From contig OX419342.1 in the NCBI GenBank assembly GCA_948470475.1, forward strand, positions 296,201-360,200: 64,000 nucleotides of DNA, given 5' to 3'. The position numbers and the translations under genes were made by a program. This DNA is from Galaxea fascicularis (Eukaryota; Cnidaria; Anthozoa; Scleractinia; Euphylliidae). The notes under the pieces are model-generated. The model ran no database searches, was not told where the DNA came from, and worked only from the letters and a program-made list of their open reading frames with translations. How positions within the stretch are numbered: the stretch's first letter is position 1; each line of letters starts with the position of its first letter. Positions 12,090 through 23,731 of the stretch are shown in pieces.

Positions 12090-13230
12090 AGATAGATACT
12101 TTAGATAGATAGATACTTTATTATAAACACCTTGCAGCCATAGGCTGAATTACGGAATATTTACAAAAACTGATAAAAAAAAAAGAAAGATATAAAATAT
12201 TTACAACTTTGTCTTTCTGAAAGAAGAAAGATTGTCTACATCTTATAGACATGGCTAAATATAAAACTGTTCTTCAGACGCTCGGTTTTGCATTTGGGGA
12301 GAGAGAAGTCACTTTTGCGTCTCAGTGCGTATTTACAACTCTTCCTTTGGGGGAGGAGGCTGTGGAGTCTATGGGTGGGGTCACGGACTATCTCGTCGAA
12401 CAGATCGGTTGAAATCTTTTCTCTCCTCTCATGAAGTTTCGGTAGGCCAGCCGTTTCTAGTGCTACGCCATATGACAGGTCAGAATAGATGATTCTGAGT
12501 GCCCTCCTTTGGATCCGTTCCAAATCTTCGCTGATGTAGGTTGGTATGGAACGATGGAATACAGGACATGCGTATTCCAGGACGGGCCTAATGCATGTCA
12601 TGTAGAATAGCACAAGTTCACTTGGTGCAACTCCGGATCTCTTGAGTTGTCTCAAAAAGTAGAGGCGAGAGGAACATTTTCTACTAAGTTCAGAGGTGTG
12701 CATGTTCCACTTTAAATCGTGGCTAATGATCATACCTAGCAATTTGGCACTGGTGACTACTTCAAGGGGTTTGCCATTTAGGACAAGGGGTTCAAAATCG
12801 TGGTTGTTGTTTGAGAAACCAATTTGAAGTTCTTTACACTTGGCCTCGTTTAGTTGGAACCCATCGATACTCGCTTGTCTTGAAAGGTCATCCACAGCTT
12901 CTTGGAGTTTGCTCACACTGCCCTTTCTAACTATTTCGGAACAAGATGTGTCGTCCACGTATTTCCACATGTCAGCTGGGGTGTCCAAATCATTAATCAT
13001 GACAAGAAATAACCAGGGGTCTAATTTTGTTCCTTGAGGGCTTGGGGGACGCCGGATGGCACAGAGCGCCATTCGGAGTAACAATCTTGGGCGAGTTTAA
13101 CTCTTTGTTTCCGATCCATCAAGAAGTCGACAATCCAGCTTTTGACTTGACTCGGAATGGCAAATGATGTTAGTTTTTGAACGAGGACACTATGGTCGAT
13201 TAGGTCTTTAGCTATACCCCACTGACACCC
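12090..13230 (-). mobile_element. 5'-truncated non-LTR retrotransposon with broken reverse transcriptase
   Basis: The minus strand carries the C-terminal half of a jockey/CR1-like reverse transcriptase. Reading starts near 13230 (IAKDLIDHSVLVQKL), reaches the conserved VPSGVPQ at about 13040, then shifts frame. The rest (to 12236) has the catalytic YVDD motif in the context MWKYVDDTS, followed by the thumb-like region and a C-terminal tail. Endonuclease and ORF1 are missing, so the copy is 5'-truncated and dead. The 3' end runs into a short microsatellite of AAAGTATCTATC units (12086-12122), as in CR1/L2-type elements. Confidence 0.85.
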
Positions 13231-13375
13231 TCAGAAATGAAGTTATAGAAGGAAAGAGTAAAAAATTGGCATACAGGTTAAAAGTTAGGACGAAGATGTT
13301 GCTCCAACATAATGTAATTAATAGTAATTAACAGGAAAGTTAGACCCCCGAAAGACAGTAGTGACCACCCCCCAA

Positions 13376-13394
13376 CCCCCCCCCCCCCCCCCCC
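13376..13394. repeat. Poly-C tract
   Basis: Nineteen consecutive C residues, a likely site of assembly or sequencing length error. Confidence 0.8.
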
Positions 13395-14336
13395 GCTTCG
13401 AAAAAAGTGTGACCAAGGTTCAGCCAATATATTATCTTGGTTCAATAGTGCATTTTTTTCAGTCAAGTGAAAGTGATATACGGTAACTTAATAATTTTAT
13501 TTATTTGAGCAAATATAACAGGATATTCCCATTTCAGCCTAAAAATATGCTGAGAAAGCAAAGTCTGGCGGTACCGATAACGATTGCGCCTTTGATCATT
13601 CGCTTAATTTCAACACAAAAAATCTTGCGTTTTTACCGAATTTGACTCACCAAATAGGGCACAGATAATTCTGGTCAACAGCATGGACAAAAAGTTCGAT
13701 CGGATAACCAAATTCATCAGCCATAGTGCTTGCTTTCTTGCTAGTTATGGATTTTTATTTCGAAATGTCTGCGAGTTCTCAGACGTACATGTCACAGTAA
13801 AGTATTGTGCTTGTGGCCAATGAGTCGGGCTTATCAACATTACGTCACAATTTTGACACATTCCTGTAACGACGGCGTGCAGAGGACACATTCCACGAGC
13901 GCTTGGTTGGTCGTTTTCACGTCTGAATGGGAGAAAGTTAAGGTGGCCCGATAGGCAAAAAATTAAAATTTTTTCATATTTTTGGAAAAAGCAATTTTGA
14001 TATGTTTAGTTAGTGTACTTTGAAGGAAAGTTAGTTTTTTGCTATGTACCCATCGATTTCATCAAGAAATTTTAACATTTATGAAGCGTTTTATATGGTT
14101 GCTATGGAAACCAGCGTTGTTTACGCGTCGTTTTTGGTCAAAAGAATCAGTATACTTTGTCAGATTCTCTCCCAATTCGAGAACGAGTGATCTAAAAGCC
14201 TGTAGAGGCCTAGTGACTAGTTTGAGTTCACAGGGGTACAGTAGGTGACTGTTATATGACGTGTTTTCTCAGTCGAAAGTAGAACGTGGTTGTGATCGGT
14301 TCGTAGAACATTATTTGGTCAGAAATCTCGCAGAAT

Positions 14337-15061
14337 ATGCCTCCCAAAAAAAAGTTTCGAAGTATCCCAAGGAAGAAAAACAATTTAAGGGGAATCAGTA
14401 CCAAAAGAAAGCAAAAAATATTGAAACCGAACGGCCAAGAAAGGAGGCTTTACCCGAAATGAGTGGAGACTCGAGTGGTGATTCGAGTGGTGACGAGGAG
14501 CACGTGGAAACTGGGAAAGCAGCAAGTTTCAAGAATTTACCAGCTTCTGTCCGTAAGATGAAGGCAGAATCAAGTGATTCTTCAAAAGAGAGCAATGAGG
14601 ATGAACTGGAAGACGTGAATGGATTCCGGCTTATCGATATCGTCATTCTTGCCGCTGTGTTTGAGTCGCTGCTGTGCCCTTCGTGTAAACAAGGACATGT
14701 TGTTTTCGAAGAGGACAAGGAATCAAAGATGGGCCTTGCCTCCCTTCTAATTTTGAAGTGTACGACTCGCAAGTGCTCCTTTTATAAGTCATTTTACACT
14801 TCTGCTAAGGCCAACAACAGCAAAGCGTTCGAAGTGAACAGGAGGGCTGTTTTAGCGACCAGAAACATTGGCGTCGGTCATCAGGGACTCGTGAAATTTA
14901 CATGCGTAAAGAAGCTGGACCATGACAGAATTCGCCATTCTCGTCGAAAAAGCCAAGAAGAGTCCAAGAAAAGGCGCAGACAACTCCGAAACTACAAGAA
15001 GGGTTTCACTGAGACATTGGAGGCAAGAGAAGGTCCTTCCTATGAAGCAGGAGCCTTCTGA
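14337..15061 (+). pseudogene. Internally deleted Mutator-like transposase
   Basis: The probable original start is the ATG at 14337 (MPPKKKFRSIPRKKN). That frame stops near 14461; a second frame, open from 14261 to 15061, carries the rest. The switch, near 14430, implies a one-base indel. The downstream frame has an acidic Ser-rich stretch (GDSSGDSSGDEEH), then the cysteine-bearing N-terminal domain typical of cnidarian Mutator-like transposase proteins (FRLIDIVILAAVFESLLCPS, later FEVNRRAVLATRNIG). It then jumps to a basic tail ending EGPSYEAGAF. From memory of the family this tail is the normal C-terminus. If so, the DDE catalytic core has been deleted, leaving both ends. Family assignment rests on motif recall and needs a search. 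Confidence 0.7.
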
Positions 15062-15213
15062 TGTGACCAGAAAAGAACTGAACAAGTGTTTACACTTTCG
15101 TGTCCATTTTTCTCGATATCTGCATTTTGACTGTTTTTCATGCTTAGAAATGTGATTTCTCCAAAACTATAATAGAGAACAGGCTCAAATTTTCAGGGTG
15201 TTTTTGACATTAA

Positions 15214-15379
15214 CAGAGCTGTGCAACCTACCACTTTGGTGAGATTCCAGTTAATAGCTGGGGAGTTATGAGAACTTAATTGGAAGCCATTATGCATATT
15301 TTGAGTAATTATTTTACAACATGATAAAACTTGAAATATGTGTAGTGATTAGCTTAGAGTGGTAGGTTGCACAGCCCTG
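15214..15379. repeat. Inner inverted repeat inside the TTAA element
   Basis: The arms at 15214-15235 and 15358-15379 match at 21 of 22 bases (CAG[A/G]GCTGTGCAACCTACC). They enclose about 120 bases. This may be a nested MITE or a subterminal structure of the host transposon. I see no clear target duplication. Confidence 0.65.
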
Positions 15380-15794
15380 AGTATTGTTGTTTTGCAAGCA
15401 AAATCTCAAGGGTGCAGCATTTTTCTTTATTGAGATATCTTCTTTCCTGTAAACCTAGTTTTGAACCAGCTTGAAATGGGTGTGGTCAGTATTTTGGGTG
15501 TGGTTCCTCAGGAATGTAAGGTATTCGACCAAGGTTCCAAATATAAAACGTTTGAAGAATGTAGAATATAACTTTTGTGCAGCAGAGGATCTATTGAGTG
15601 TTTTAGGGCACAAATAATTGTTATAAAAATGACCATTTTTTGCCTATCGGGCCACCTTAACTGAGATTCTTAGCTTAGCACGATTTTCTTCTACCTTTGA
15701 AAGATATTGAATGGTAAGAGCGGAAAAATTGCTTGTAACTTGGATCTGTATTGTTGTTATATGTTAACTCTCTGGGTATCATTCCACTTCATAG

Positions 15795-18575
15795 GCTTCA
15801 AACAACGGTTCTTCAGGCGCCAACGGGAATAGTCCGAATGGTAGCTCTTCGGTAAGCTCAGTTTAATATCTGATAATTAACCACGTCAGTTTCTCTGTTT
15901 CCCTTTCTGATCATGCCTGTATTACGCTGTTGCTAAATGCGGTGGCATCGTTTTAATTACGACTCCAGTAATCAACATCGTTGCTGAAAGCAGTGATGCA
16001 ACAAAATCGCGATGTTCGTTCTGGTTTCAATCTTAGTAGGTTGTTAAGCTTATTACTAGCGCTTCTTATTTATTGAACTCTTTACTTAACGAACTGGAAT
16101 AGGCATATTTATTTCGGATTTCGGATGTTTTCTAAGCATATAGGCAAGGTTATCTAGAGTTGTCTCCCAGCATACAGAATGAGAATTGTCACATATCGCA
16201 TGTTAGGCCAGGTTGGGAATTAGTGTACACCAACCCCCCTTTCCCCCAAACCCCCCATCCCCCTCTTCCTCCATGAAATTGGAATTCATTTGCGAGCAAT
16301 GTGCCGTTCAATCACAATTCACAATTCACCCTGGGTTTCTCATTTTATTAGTACTTCTTTAAAGGACAATCAATATATTTCTTGTTGTGTTTCCATGGAA
16401 CAAAAATAACTGTCGCCTATAAAGCTCCTTTTAAAGGGGTTGTACAAGCAATAGACAAGCCAAATTTGAAAATCCATATTTACATGCAACAAATCAAGAC
16501 AGTTTATCCATAACAAATCTTATGTAAATATACAGACCAGAGCTTTTGGGGCCAATTCACATTCAAATCACGAAAACAAAGATTGCTCATTTCCAGATTG
16601 TACATTTGTACTCAGAAATAAGAAATAAGAGAAGAACAAAACAGAGAGTTTCAAGCATCCTTACTAGCAGACCAGAAGGTGATAATACAAAAATGAATTT
16701 GTATCTTTTAAAATTTATCATATACCATATACCTAAATCAGGACATGAAAACACAAATTTAACCAGTCTCTTCTCATCATTACAGAAGTCAGAAACAAGC
16801 TCAGGACAAATGAAAAATGTATGTCAAATGCAGTGGAGAAGTTGGTTGTGGTGTTTCTCTTTTGAATTGTGGTTAACGTTTAAGGAATAGATTAACAAAT
16901 TGAGTTTGGGTAACTGAGAGAAAACAATACCATAGCTTAATTGGCCTGTCATTATATTATGCAGTGAACCTATACTGTAGTGTAGTAAAGAGAACACATT
17001 TACAGAAAGCCATGTATGTAGACATTCATGATGTTTGAAGAAGGGATAACAGTCAATCAGTAATACTCTTTTGCTGACATAGTGGACAAGTAAATTTCAA
17101 CTGAAATATAACTAAATATGAAGGCTAATGGAAAGAAAAACAGTGACTAACAAAATGAGTTTGGGTAACTGAGAGAAAACAATACCATAGCTTAAATGGC
17201 CTGTCAATAGATTATGCAATGAACTTATACTGTTTGGTTTTTATTATTTGTCATTTCAGGCCTCCAATGTGAATCCTGCCAGTGAAGAGGCAACTCTTAC
17301 AGAAAGCCATGTTTGTAGACATTAATTTTTATAATATTTGTACAAGGGATAACTGTTACACACTCTTTTGCTGACATAGATGACAAGTTAAATTCAATTG
17401 AAAGATAACTAAGTAGGTATGAAGGCTAAACAAAAGGAAATGAATGACTATGCCAATTTCAAATTGTTATACTGTATGAAAAATTTTGATTACTGCCGAA
17501 GTCAGTCAATTTCGTTAGTTTTCAATCAACACATTTCTTTTCCTAAATTGTAGAGTAGTTCTGTGCTTCCAAAGATAAAATAATGATCACTGTCTGGTAG
17601 ATAGACACTATTTAGGGACCAGTACATTGAGATTATAGCTGTCTAGTGTTAATAAGACATAACAAAAGTCTCTATTCCATCGTCAAGTCAGACTTGGTAA
17701 AGTTTTTGTGAAATGACTGTTTGTTACCATAATCTAGGTGAGAGATGCTTGACGAAAGAGAATTCTGCCAAGTGAAGGCAAGACTTTGGTTAAAGTACAG
17801 TGGGTAGACAAAATCTACCATCGACATTTTGTCACTGGAGCATTGTATCAAGTGAGTTTTTGAGTAACTAGGATCTAACTATGATGCATATTAGCTTTTG
17901 CTTCATTTGTGTTATGCTGAGTAATTCTATCTACTTTGTCATTTCTTAAGGCAATCAAGGTTCAGGCTTTTGGTGCAGATCTGCTATAATGTTTTGAAAA
18001 TAAAAACAGGCACCTGTCTGAAAACAGTCTGTGTAGGTCCTCTGTAAGGTGTTCTATTCAGTGAATATTGGCTATCTTTGGCTACAAGGTAAATAAACTT
18101 TATCTTTCTTTAATTAAGGAAGTCTACGATTGGCTCAGCAGCCTTGAAGAATTGCCACTGTTCTTTTCTTTGCAGCGGCCACTGACGCAAGCAGTCATTT
18201 CGCACCATGAAACGATCGGGAACAACGAGAGACTCTTTGTGAATGAATTGGTAAAGCAATTGTCAAATTTTATTTGAGTCTCTTGTCACTGTGCCTAATG
18301 CCTGGTGCCTAACTCACAATCATAGCAAAAGTTGATCCATTTGACTAACTGATGACACCTGCACCCCTAGGGGTCATGTAGAGCGCTATAGTTTTCAGGT
18401 GTTAAAAAGTATTTAAAATACTCTTCCTAACAATTGATTTCTGCCAAAGAGGGACAATCTGAATTAAATACTTAGACAAACAGCTTTTTTCAACGGTGTG
18501 TTGCCTTATTAATGTTCATAAAATAGTTTCTTCCTGTAGACAGAAGAAGAGGCAAAAGAGACATTTAATGAAACG
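15795..18575 (+). other. String of possible phase-0 exons of an unknown gene
   Basis: Several short AG...GT-bounded blocks are each a multiple of three and open in phase 0. They are 15795-15851 (ASNNGSSGANGNSPNGSSS), 18176-18250 (RPLTQAVISHHETIGNNER...) and 18540-18575 (TEEEAKETFNET). A block ending at 17851 reads ILPSEGKTLVKVQWVDKIY... before a GTGAGT donor, but it meets an in-frame TGA just after the best acceptor (17738). A last exon could lie near 20690-20806. I do not recognise the protein. It may be a real low-complexity regulator, or a decayed gene. Confidence 0.25.
16889..17410. repeat. Local tandem duplication of about 258 bp
   Basis: The sequence around 16889 (TTTGGGTAACTGAGAGAAAA and onward) is repeated at 17147 with moderate divergence, including the ACAGAAAGCCATGT block and the CTTTTGCTGACATAG block. 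The second copy carries an extra insertion around 17240-17300. Non-coding as far as I can see. Confidence 0.7.
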
Positions 18576-18889
18576 GTAGGTTTTGGTGATGTTCGTGTAC
18601 AACATTTGAGTTATGTGATAGCAATTAGGCTTTGAGTTTGATTCCCTTCCCACAAGTGGGCACATGTAATATACTTGTAAAGAGATAAGCTGGACTTGAT
18701 CATTTGCATATTGGAGTTAGATTTCCCCCCCCCCCCCCCTTGGGGTGAGCTGATGTGACAAAACTGGTGGGGATACCGGTTTCAATGATGATTTTGCATA
18801 TTTGGGCTAGATTCCCTTCGAATGGGATGAGCAGGTATTGTGGACTGGTGCAGAAAAACATGGACTTGGTAGTTTTCCTTCCAAGGGGT

Positions 18890-20200
18890 CAAAGTCCCAG
18901 GGGCAAATGTGACAGTTGGGTGGGGCTTGAGCTTGGCTAGGCTTGGATCATTTGAGGGTACATCTAGGTTTCCTCACAAGAGGTCCAAATCCCAGGGGTA
19001 AATGTGACGGGCAGGTGGGGCTTAAGCTCGGCTGGTCTGTGTGGACAGGTGGGGCTTGAGCTCGGCTAGGCTTGAATCATTTGTAAGTTGATCTAGGTTT
19101 CCTCCCAAGGGTTCCAAATGCCATGGGCAAATGTGACGGGCAGGTGGGGCTTTAGCTCGGCTGGTCTGTATGGACAGGTGGGGCTTGAGCTCGGCTAGGC
19201 TTGGATCATTTGTGGGTAGATCTAGGTTTCCTCCCAAGGGGTCCAAATCCCATGGGCAAATGTGACGGGCAGGTGGGGCTTTAGCTCGGCTGGTCTGTAT
19301 GGACAGGTGGGGCTTGAGCTCGGCTAGGCTTGAATCATTTGTGGGTAGATCTAGGTTTCCTCCCAAGGGTTCCAAATCCCATGGGCAAATGTGACGGGCA
19401 GGTGGGGCTTTAGCTCGGCTGGTCTGTATGGACAGGTGGGGCTTGAGCTCGGCTAGGCTTGGATCATTTGTGGGTAGATCTAGGTTTCCTCCCAAGGGTT
19501 CCAAATCCCATGGGCAAATGTGACGGGCAGGTGGGGCTTTAGCTCGGCTGGTCTGTATGGACAGGTGGGGCTTGAGCTCGGCTAGGCTTGAATCATTTGT
19601 GGGTAGATCTAGGTTTCCTCCCAAGGGTTCCAAATCCCATGGGCAAATGTGACGGGCAGGTGGGGCTTTAGCTCGGCTGGTCTGTATGGACAGGTGGGGC
19701 TTGAGCTCGGCTAGGCTTGGATCATTTGTGGGTAGATCTAGGTTTCCTCCCAAGGGGTCCAAATCCCATGGGCAAATGTGACGGGCAGGTGGGGCTTAAG
19801 CTCGGCTGGTCTGTATGGACAGGTGGGGCTTGAGCTCGGCTAGGCTTGGATCATTTGTGGGTAGATCTAGGTTTCCTCCCAAGGGTTCCAAATCCCATGG
19901 GCAAATGTGACGGGCAGGTGGGGCTTTAGCTCGGCTGGTCTGTATGGACAGGTGGGGCTTGAGCTCGGCTAGGCTTGAATCATTTGTGGGTAGATCTAGG
20001 TTTCCTCCCAAGGGTTCCAAATCCCATGGGCAAATGTGACGGGCAGGTGGGGCTTTAGCTCGGCTGGTCTGTATGGACAGGTGGGGCTTGAGCTCGGCTA
20101 GGCTTGGATCATTTGTGGGTAGATCTAGGTTTCCTCCCAAGGGTTTTAAATCGCCGGGGAAAATGGGATGGGAAGGTGGGGCTTAAGCTGGGCCGGTCTG
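18890..20200. repeat. 129-bp satellite array with a two-unit higher-order pattern
   Basis: About nine to ten tandem units of 129 bp; spacings of GGACAGGTGGGGCTTGAG are 129, 129 and 129. Adjacent units alternate at fixed positions (GGATC versus GAATC; GGGGTCC versus GGGTTCC), giving a 258-bp higher-order repeat. Each unit is itself an old duplication of two halves starting CAGGTGGGGCTT. As 129 is 43 codons, one minus-strand frame stays open for hundreds of residues (for example 19022-19762). I treat that as a side effect, because no start, splice or domain supports it. Degenerate units flank both sides (about 18640-18890 and 20200-20300). Confidence 0.95.
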
Positions 20201-20315
20201 TATCAGTTTTGGGTATTTTTAGGCTTCTTCCCAAGAGCTCTAAATTCCAGGGATAAATATGACTACAGGTGGGGCTTGATATCAGTTAGGCTTGGATCAA
20301 GTGTGGGTAGATCTA

Positions 20316-20364
20316 TACCATGGTGACATAACAAAATGGCTCCTTCCCAGGCCCTATCTATCCC
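20316..20364 (+). repeat. Fragment of the dispersed 260-bp repeat
   Basis: The segment beginning TACCATGGTGACAT and running through GGCTCCTTCCCAGGCCCTAT matches the left end of the copy at 22461. It sits exactly at the degenerate right edge of the satellite array and is truncated after about 45 bases. Confidence 0.7.
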
Positions 20365-22460
20365 AAGCGGTCCAAATCCCAAGGGCAAGAGATAAACAAT
20401 TACAATTTAATATCAACTGTTAGTATTAATTTTGGATTTACTGATATGTGGTGTTTTGTTTTTGTTTCTTTGTGTTGGTGGACTGTTGTATCAATGAGCT
20501 TATTAACCATGTACCTTTGTGGATGACAAAAGTTCTATAAATGCCAAGCCCTCTCTGTTCACTTGATTGGTGAGTTATTTTTAGTAACCAGCAATGAAAC
20601 AAAATGTATTTGGATATGTCAGTCAGTGAATGAATGTCCAAAAAAATGACATTGATTTGACATAATCTTTCATTCTTATACACCAAGTTACTGCCAGTGC
20701 AGGTGATGGTGAGGGTGCTGTTGCTAAAGATACTGCTGGTGCGGATGGTGGAGCGTGTGCTGGTGCTGAAAGGGAATCCAAACCCAGGAAAAAGTGAAGA
20801 GGACAAGGCAGCAGGAAAAACTTAAGAATAAGAAAACTGCACTTTAATTGACCACGAATACACATATAATTATTGAAAGAAAATCGGGATGCAGAAGTAA
20901 ATCCCATTTCCCCCCTCCTTCCTTTCAGGGAATTAATGATCCGTCCCTAAATTTCAGTCCATCATCGGTTTTCTTAGAGGCATTAAGTGGGGGGTGGGTG
21001 ATATACGCGAAAAAAATTCGCATTTCGCCCGCCACTAACTCTCTGCCCTTGGGTCTCCGAGGATGGTCTTGAACCATAAAAACATGTAAAACGTATTGAA
21101 TTATTTCCGTGTACGCCCTGAAAGAAAAAGATTTTTTTTTATTAACGTCGATAGAGGAACAAAAATTCCATTTGTTGGTAATCATAAAATATACCAGATT
21201 GTGTTTTGTGCCGGAGTGACCTTTCAGTTACATTTCGTGAATGTAAACATGTAGCACGTGTTATGGCAGTGGAATTTGTATAACATTGCCAGTGTTAAGT
21301 GTCGGTATAAGTTTAAATTTGTTGTTCTACACACTTTTTTATTGTGTGGGGGTTTTACTTCGCCTCCGAGTACCTTAAGTCAGTGTGACAGGCACCTTCA
21401 TCGTTTCTCTTCCCCACTTGCACACGTGAACCCAAATCCCTCCCTTTTCCTCCCCTTCTAGCGCCTGTCACACGGACAAAGTATATTATCTAATTCTTCG
21501 TAAATGTTAATGTAATTTTTAATCTTCAACAGTGAATGTTTTAGCTTGGGGGCTTAATAAAAATGCCGCTTGGCCTTTGATATTGTTATGTTGTAAGGGA
21601 GTGTGTTACTTAGAAAGGAGTGAAACTTTGTTTGAAGAAAATAAAACGTAAACAAGGTATGTCTATCATACAAAAGTAAATGGAGTGCTATTGATATGAC
21701 AATTTTTCGCAGTGTAACACAAAATAGCAGATTCTATGGATTACATCTATTTCAATAGACCGTTTACCCCGCCAGCAGATTCTCCCCTTTGCCTTTTCAG
21801 AACGGCGAAAGACCGCTGTAATAGAGGGAAAGTGTAATTAAGAGAGGTTCGGAGCATCTTTTCTTTCGTGGTTGTCGGAGGTTTTTATTGTGCTGCCATT
21901 GCTCTCATGCAACCCCGCCAGAAAAGTGTTACAAAAACAAATTCGACAGTGAAAAAATTGCAGCAAATTGTATGTCTTTGTCACGCCTCTTGGCCTGCTT
22001 TTGCTGATACACAAAGTAAAACTATGATTTTATCTCTTCGTCCTCTACCTCTGAGCATAAAATGCCAAATTTGACATCGACAAGCTATGTTATGGCGTCT
22101 TGCACGTAATTGTGCGTGCCACTGGCAACAATAGCTTAATAAGCATTTCTTTTTTTTTTTCACTGATTTAGTAGCGAGGTACCTTGCATGGGACCACAGA
22201 TCACGTTTGCACCTTACCTTTAAGTTTTTTTCCCCGGACCCGTACTAACTATTTATTTAGATAGACTTCGACCCATAACGTTGAAAAAAAAAAAAAAAAA
22301 CGAAACAAATTTCTTTGAATCAGTTATACTTTGGGAAATGAAGACTGATTTTTATTTATTATCTGTTACTTCCATGAAACTTTCTGAGGATATCTATTGC
22401 TGTTTTGGCCTATTTTAGACGTCAAGAGTGTGTGCCTCTCGTACAAATCTCACTTGATGA
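20365..22460. other. Intergenic sequence, no gene recognised
   Basis: AT-rich sequence with a GGTGCTG-rich low-complexity patch at about 20690-20775. Two plus-strand frames through that patch are open: one ends RESKPRKK at 20809, the other ends KAAGKT at 20824. It could be the last exon of the uncertain gene to the left. Otherwise nothing supportable. Confidence 0.4.
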
Positions 22461-22712
22461 TACCATGGTGACATGACAAAATGGCTTCTTCCCAGGCCCT
22501 ATCGACTTCTTTCCAAGGTTTGTTGCAACAGGATCGGAAACATTCGGAAACATCGAAGTATTCCGAACTTTGTAATAATTCTGACGAAATTGGTAATTAT
22601 TGTGAAGAATGGGACTATTCCGGATTATAGTAACAATGCCGAACTTCGTAATGGTTGCGAAGTTCGGAACTATTACGAAGATCGGAATTTTTTTACGGAT
22701 GGCGGGCCATAA
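22461..22712 (+). repeat. Dispersed 260-bp repeat, copy 2
   Basis: Inverted relative to copy 1 at 10412-10677. Both share the flank CTCACTTGAT, the GGCCCTATCGACTTCTTTCC block and the end reading GGATGGCGGGCCATA. The inverted pair would flank a 12-kb segment. Confidence 0.75.
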
Positions 22713-23351
22713 ATTTAGTAGAGTAATTTCGCAATGGTTTCATCGAAAAGAGCGCGTGTACACAAGATTTCCTGGAAGACGACACGCATGAATCAGTAAC
22801 CACAAAAATAATCGTTGGCATTCCCATTATCCTCATTAGGTATCCAACATTTCTTTTTTCATTTTGTCACCGACCAGAAAATGTCTGAGATCAAATAAAT
22901 GCTGCAGTAAAATTCTGTCAAAATGCATTAAAATAAGAATGTGATAGGCTAAATGAGAAGTCAGAGAATTTTGCAATATATTCAATCCAGTCGGTTACCA
23001 GTTTCTCATATTTCGCGTTACTTTCTTCTATTATACTCGGAGAAGCGGCTTACATGGCGGACGTCGGCATGCTCTTAGGAGTAATCACCAAATTATCGTT
23101 GATTTTTGTCGTTATCCCTTTCTGTTCACAGGGCGGCGAATGCATTTTCAGCTTGAGCATTTCCCATTTAGCCCGCCAAAACGCGCGGTTTACAGAGTGC
23201 AGTTTGCCATTTGGCCGCGCGTATTGATAATAATGAAAGTATTAGCAGAAAGTCGTAGGTGATGCGTGACTTTTGGTAGTAAAAGATCGAGTTGATACTT
23301 CAAGTAATAATTATCAAGAAATGTCAATTAATAATCATCAGCTGTACTGTC

Positions 23352-23506
23352 CTGGGCCGGATTCACAAAAGCCCTTCTAAGTTCAGATGTATCCTATGTA
23401 TTGTTTTCTAACAGTAAGCTATTGACTTCAAAACAATGGACTATTGCGAGGAAACAATACTTAGGATACATCTTAACTGAGGAGAGCTTCGTGAATCTGG
23501 TCCCAG
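23352..23506. mobile_element. Foldback MITE, about 155 bp
   Basis: Ends CTGGGCCGGATTCAC and its imperfect complement GTGAATCTGGTCCCAG, with arms of roughly 55 bases including GATGTATCCTA...TATTGTTT. No coding content. I could not define a target duplication. It lies about 130 bases upstream of the orphan signal-peptide exon. Confidence 0.75.
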
Positions 23507-23635
23507 AAAACCACAACTGAGTTTGGACCCTTAGTGTACTCACCCTCTAACCCTTCATCCCAGGATATCACTTTACTCAAAAGATTGGCTTGGTAACCGT
23601 TTAGGAGATCATTTCGGAAGCATAAAGCTACAATA

Positions 23636-23731
23636 ATGAGAGGCAATACTTTCCCATTGATAGCAATAACTGTATTGTGCTTACTGAAAATATGTGTGTT
23701 GGGCTCTCCAGTGAGACAGACGGGACAAGTG
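23636..23731 (+). CDS. Orphan MMP-type signal-peptide exon
   Basis: 32 codons from ATG to a donor GTG|GTAAGG, phase 0. The peptide starts MRGNTFPLIAITVLCLL and ends LGSPVRQTGQV. Its end aligns with the first exon of MMP-B ([11 protein letters not shown] before GTAAGC). No second propeptide exon lies between it and MMP-B exon 1. It is therefore either an alternative first exon of MMP-B, spliceable in frame to 27162, or the last trace of a lost MMP gene. The hydrophobic core, the Ser-Pro-Val cleavage context and the donor all agree. Transcript evidence is lacking. Confidence 0.6.

Larger units (their letters stand above)
13938..15660 (+). mobile_element. TTAA-flanked DNA transposon with a transposase relic
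   Basis: The element is bounded by TTAA at 13938-13941 and 15657-15660. Its terminal inverted repeats are perfect over 22 bases (13942-13963 and 15635-15656) and begin GGTGGCCCGATAGGC. TTAA duplication is the signature of Kolobok and piggyBac type cut-and-paste elements. The body holds a shortened Mutator-like transposase frame, so the copy is non-autonomous. It also holds an inner inverted repeat at 15214-15235 and 15358-15379. The perfect termini suggest recent activity, presumably driven in trans by a full-length relative. Confidence 0.85.

Noticed and set aside
14395..14772. Minus-strand frame opposite the transposase relic
   Set aside because: It is the shadow of the acidic and Ser-rich plus-strand coding sequence.
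19022..20140. Long minus-strand open frames through the satellite (246 and 114 codons)
   Set aside because: The period is divisible by three, so any open unit yields a long frame. There is no signal, domain or splice context, and single changes in some units create stops.
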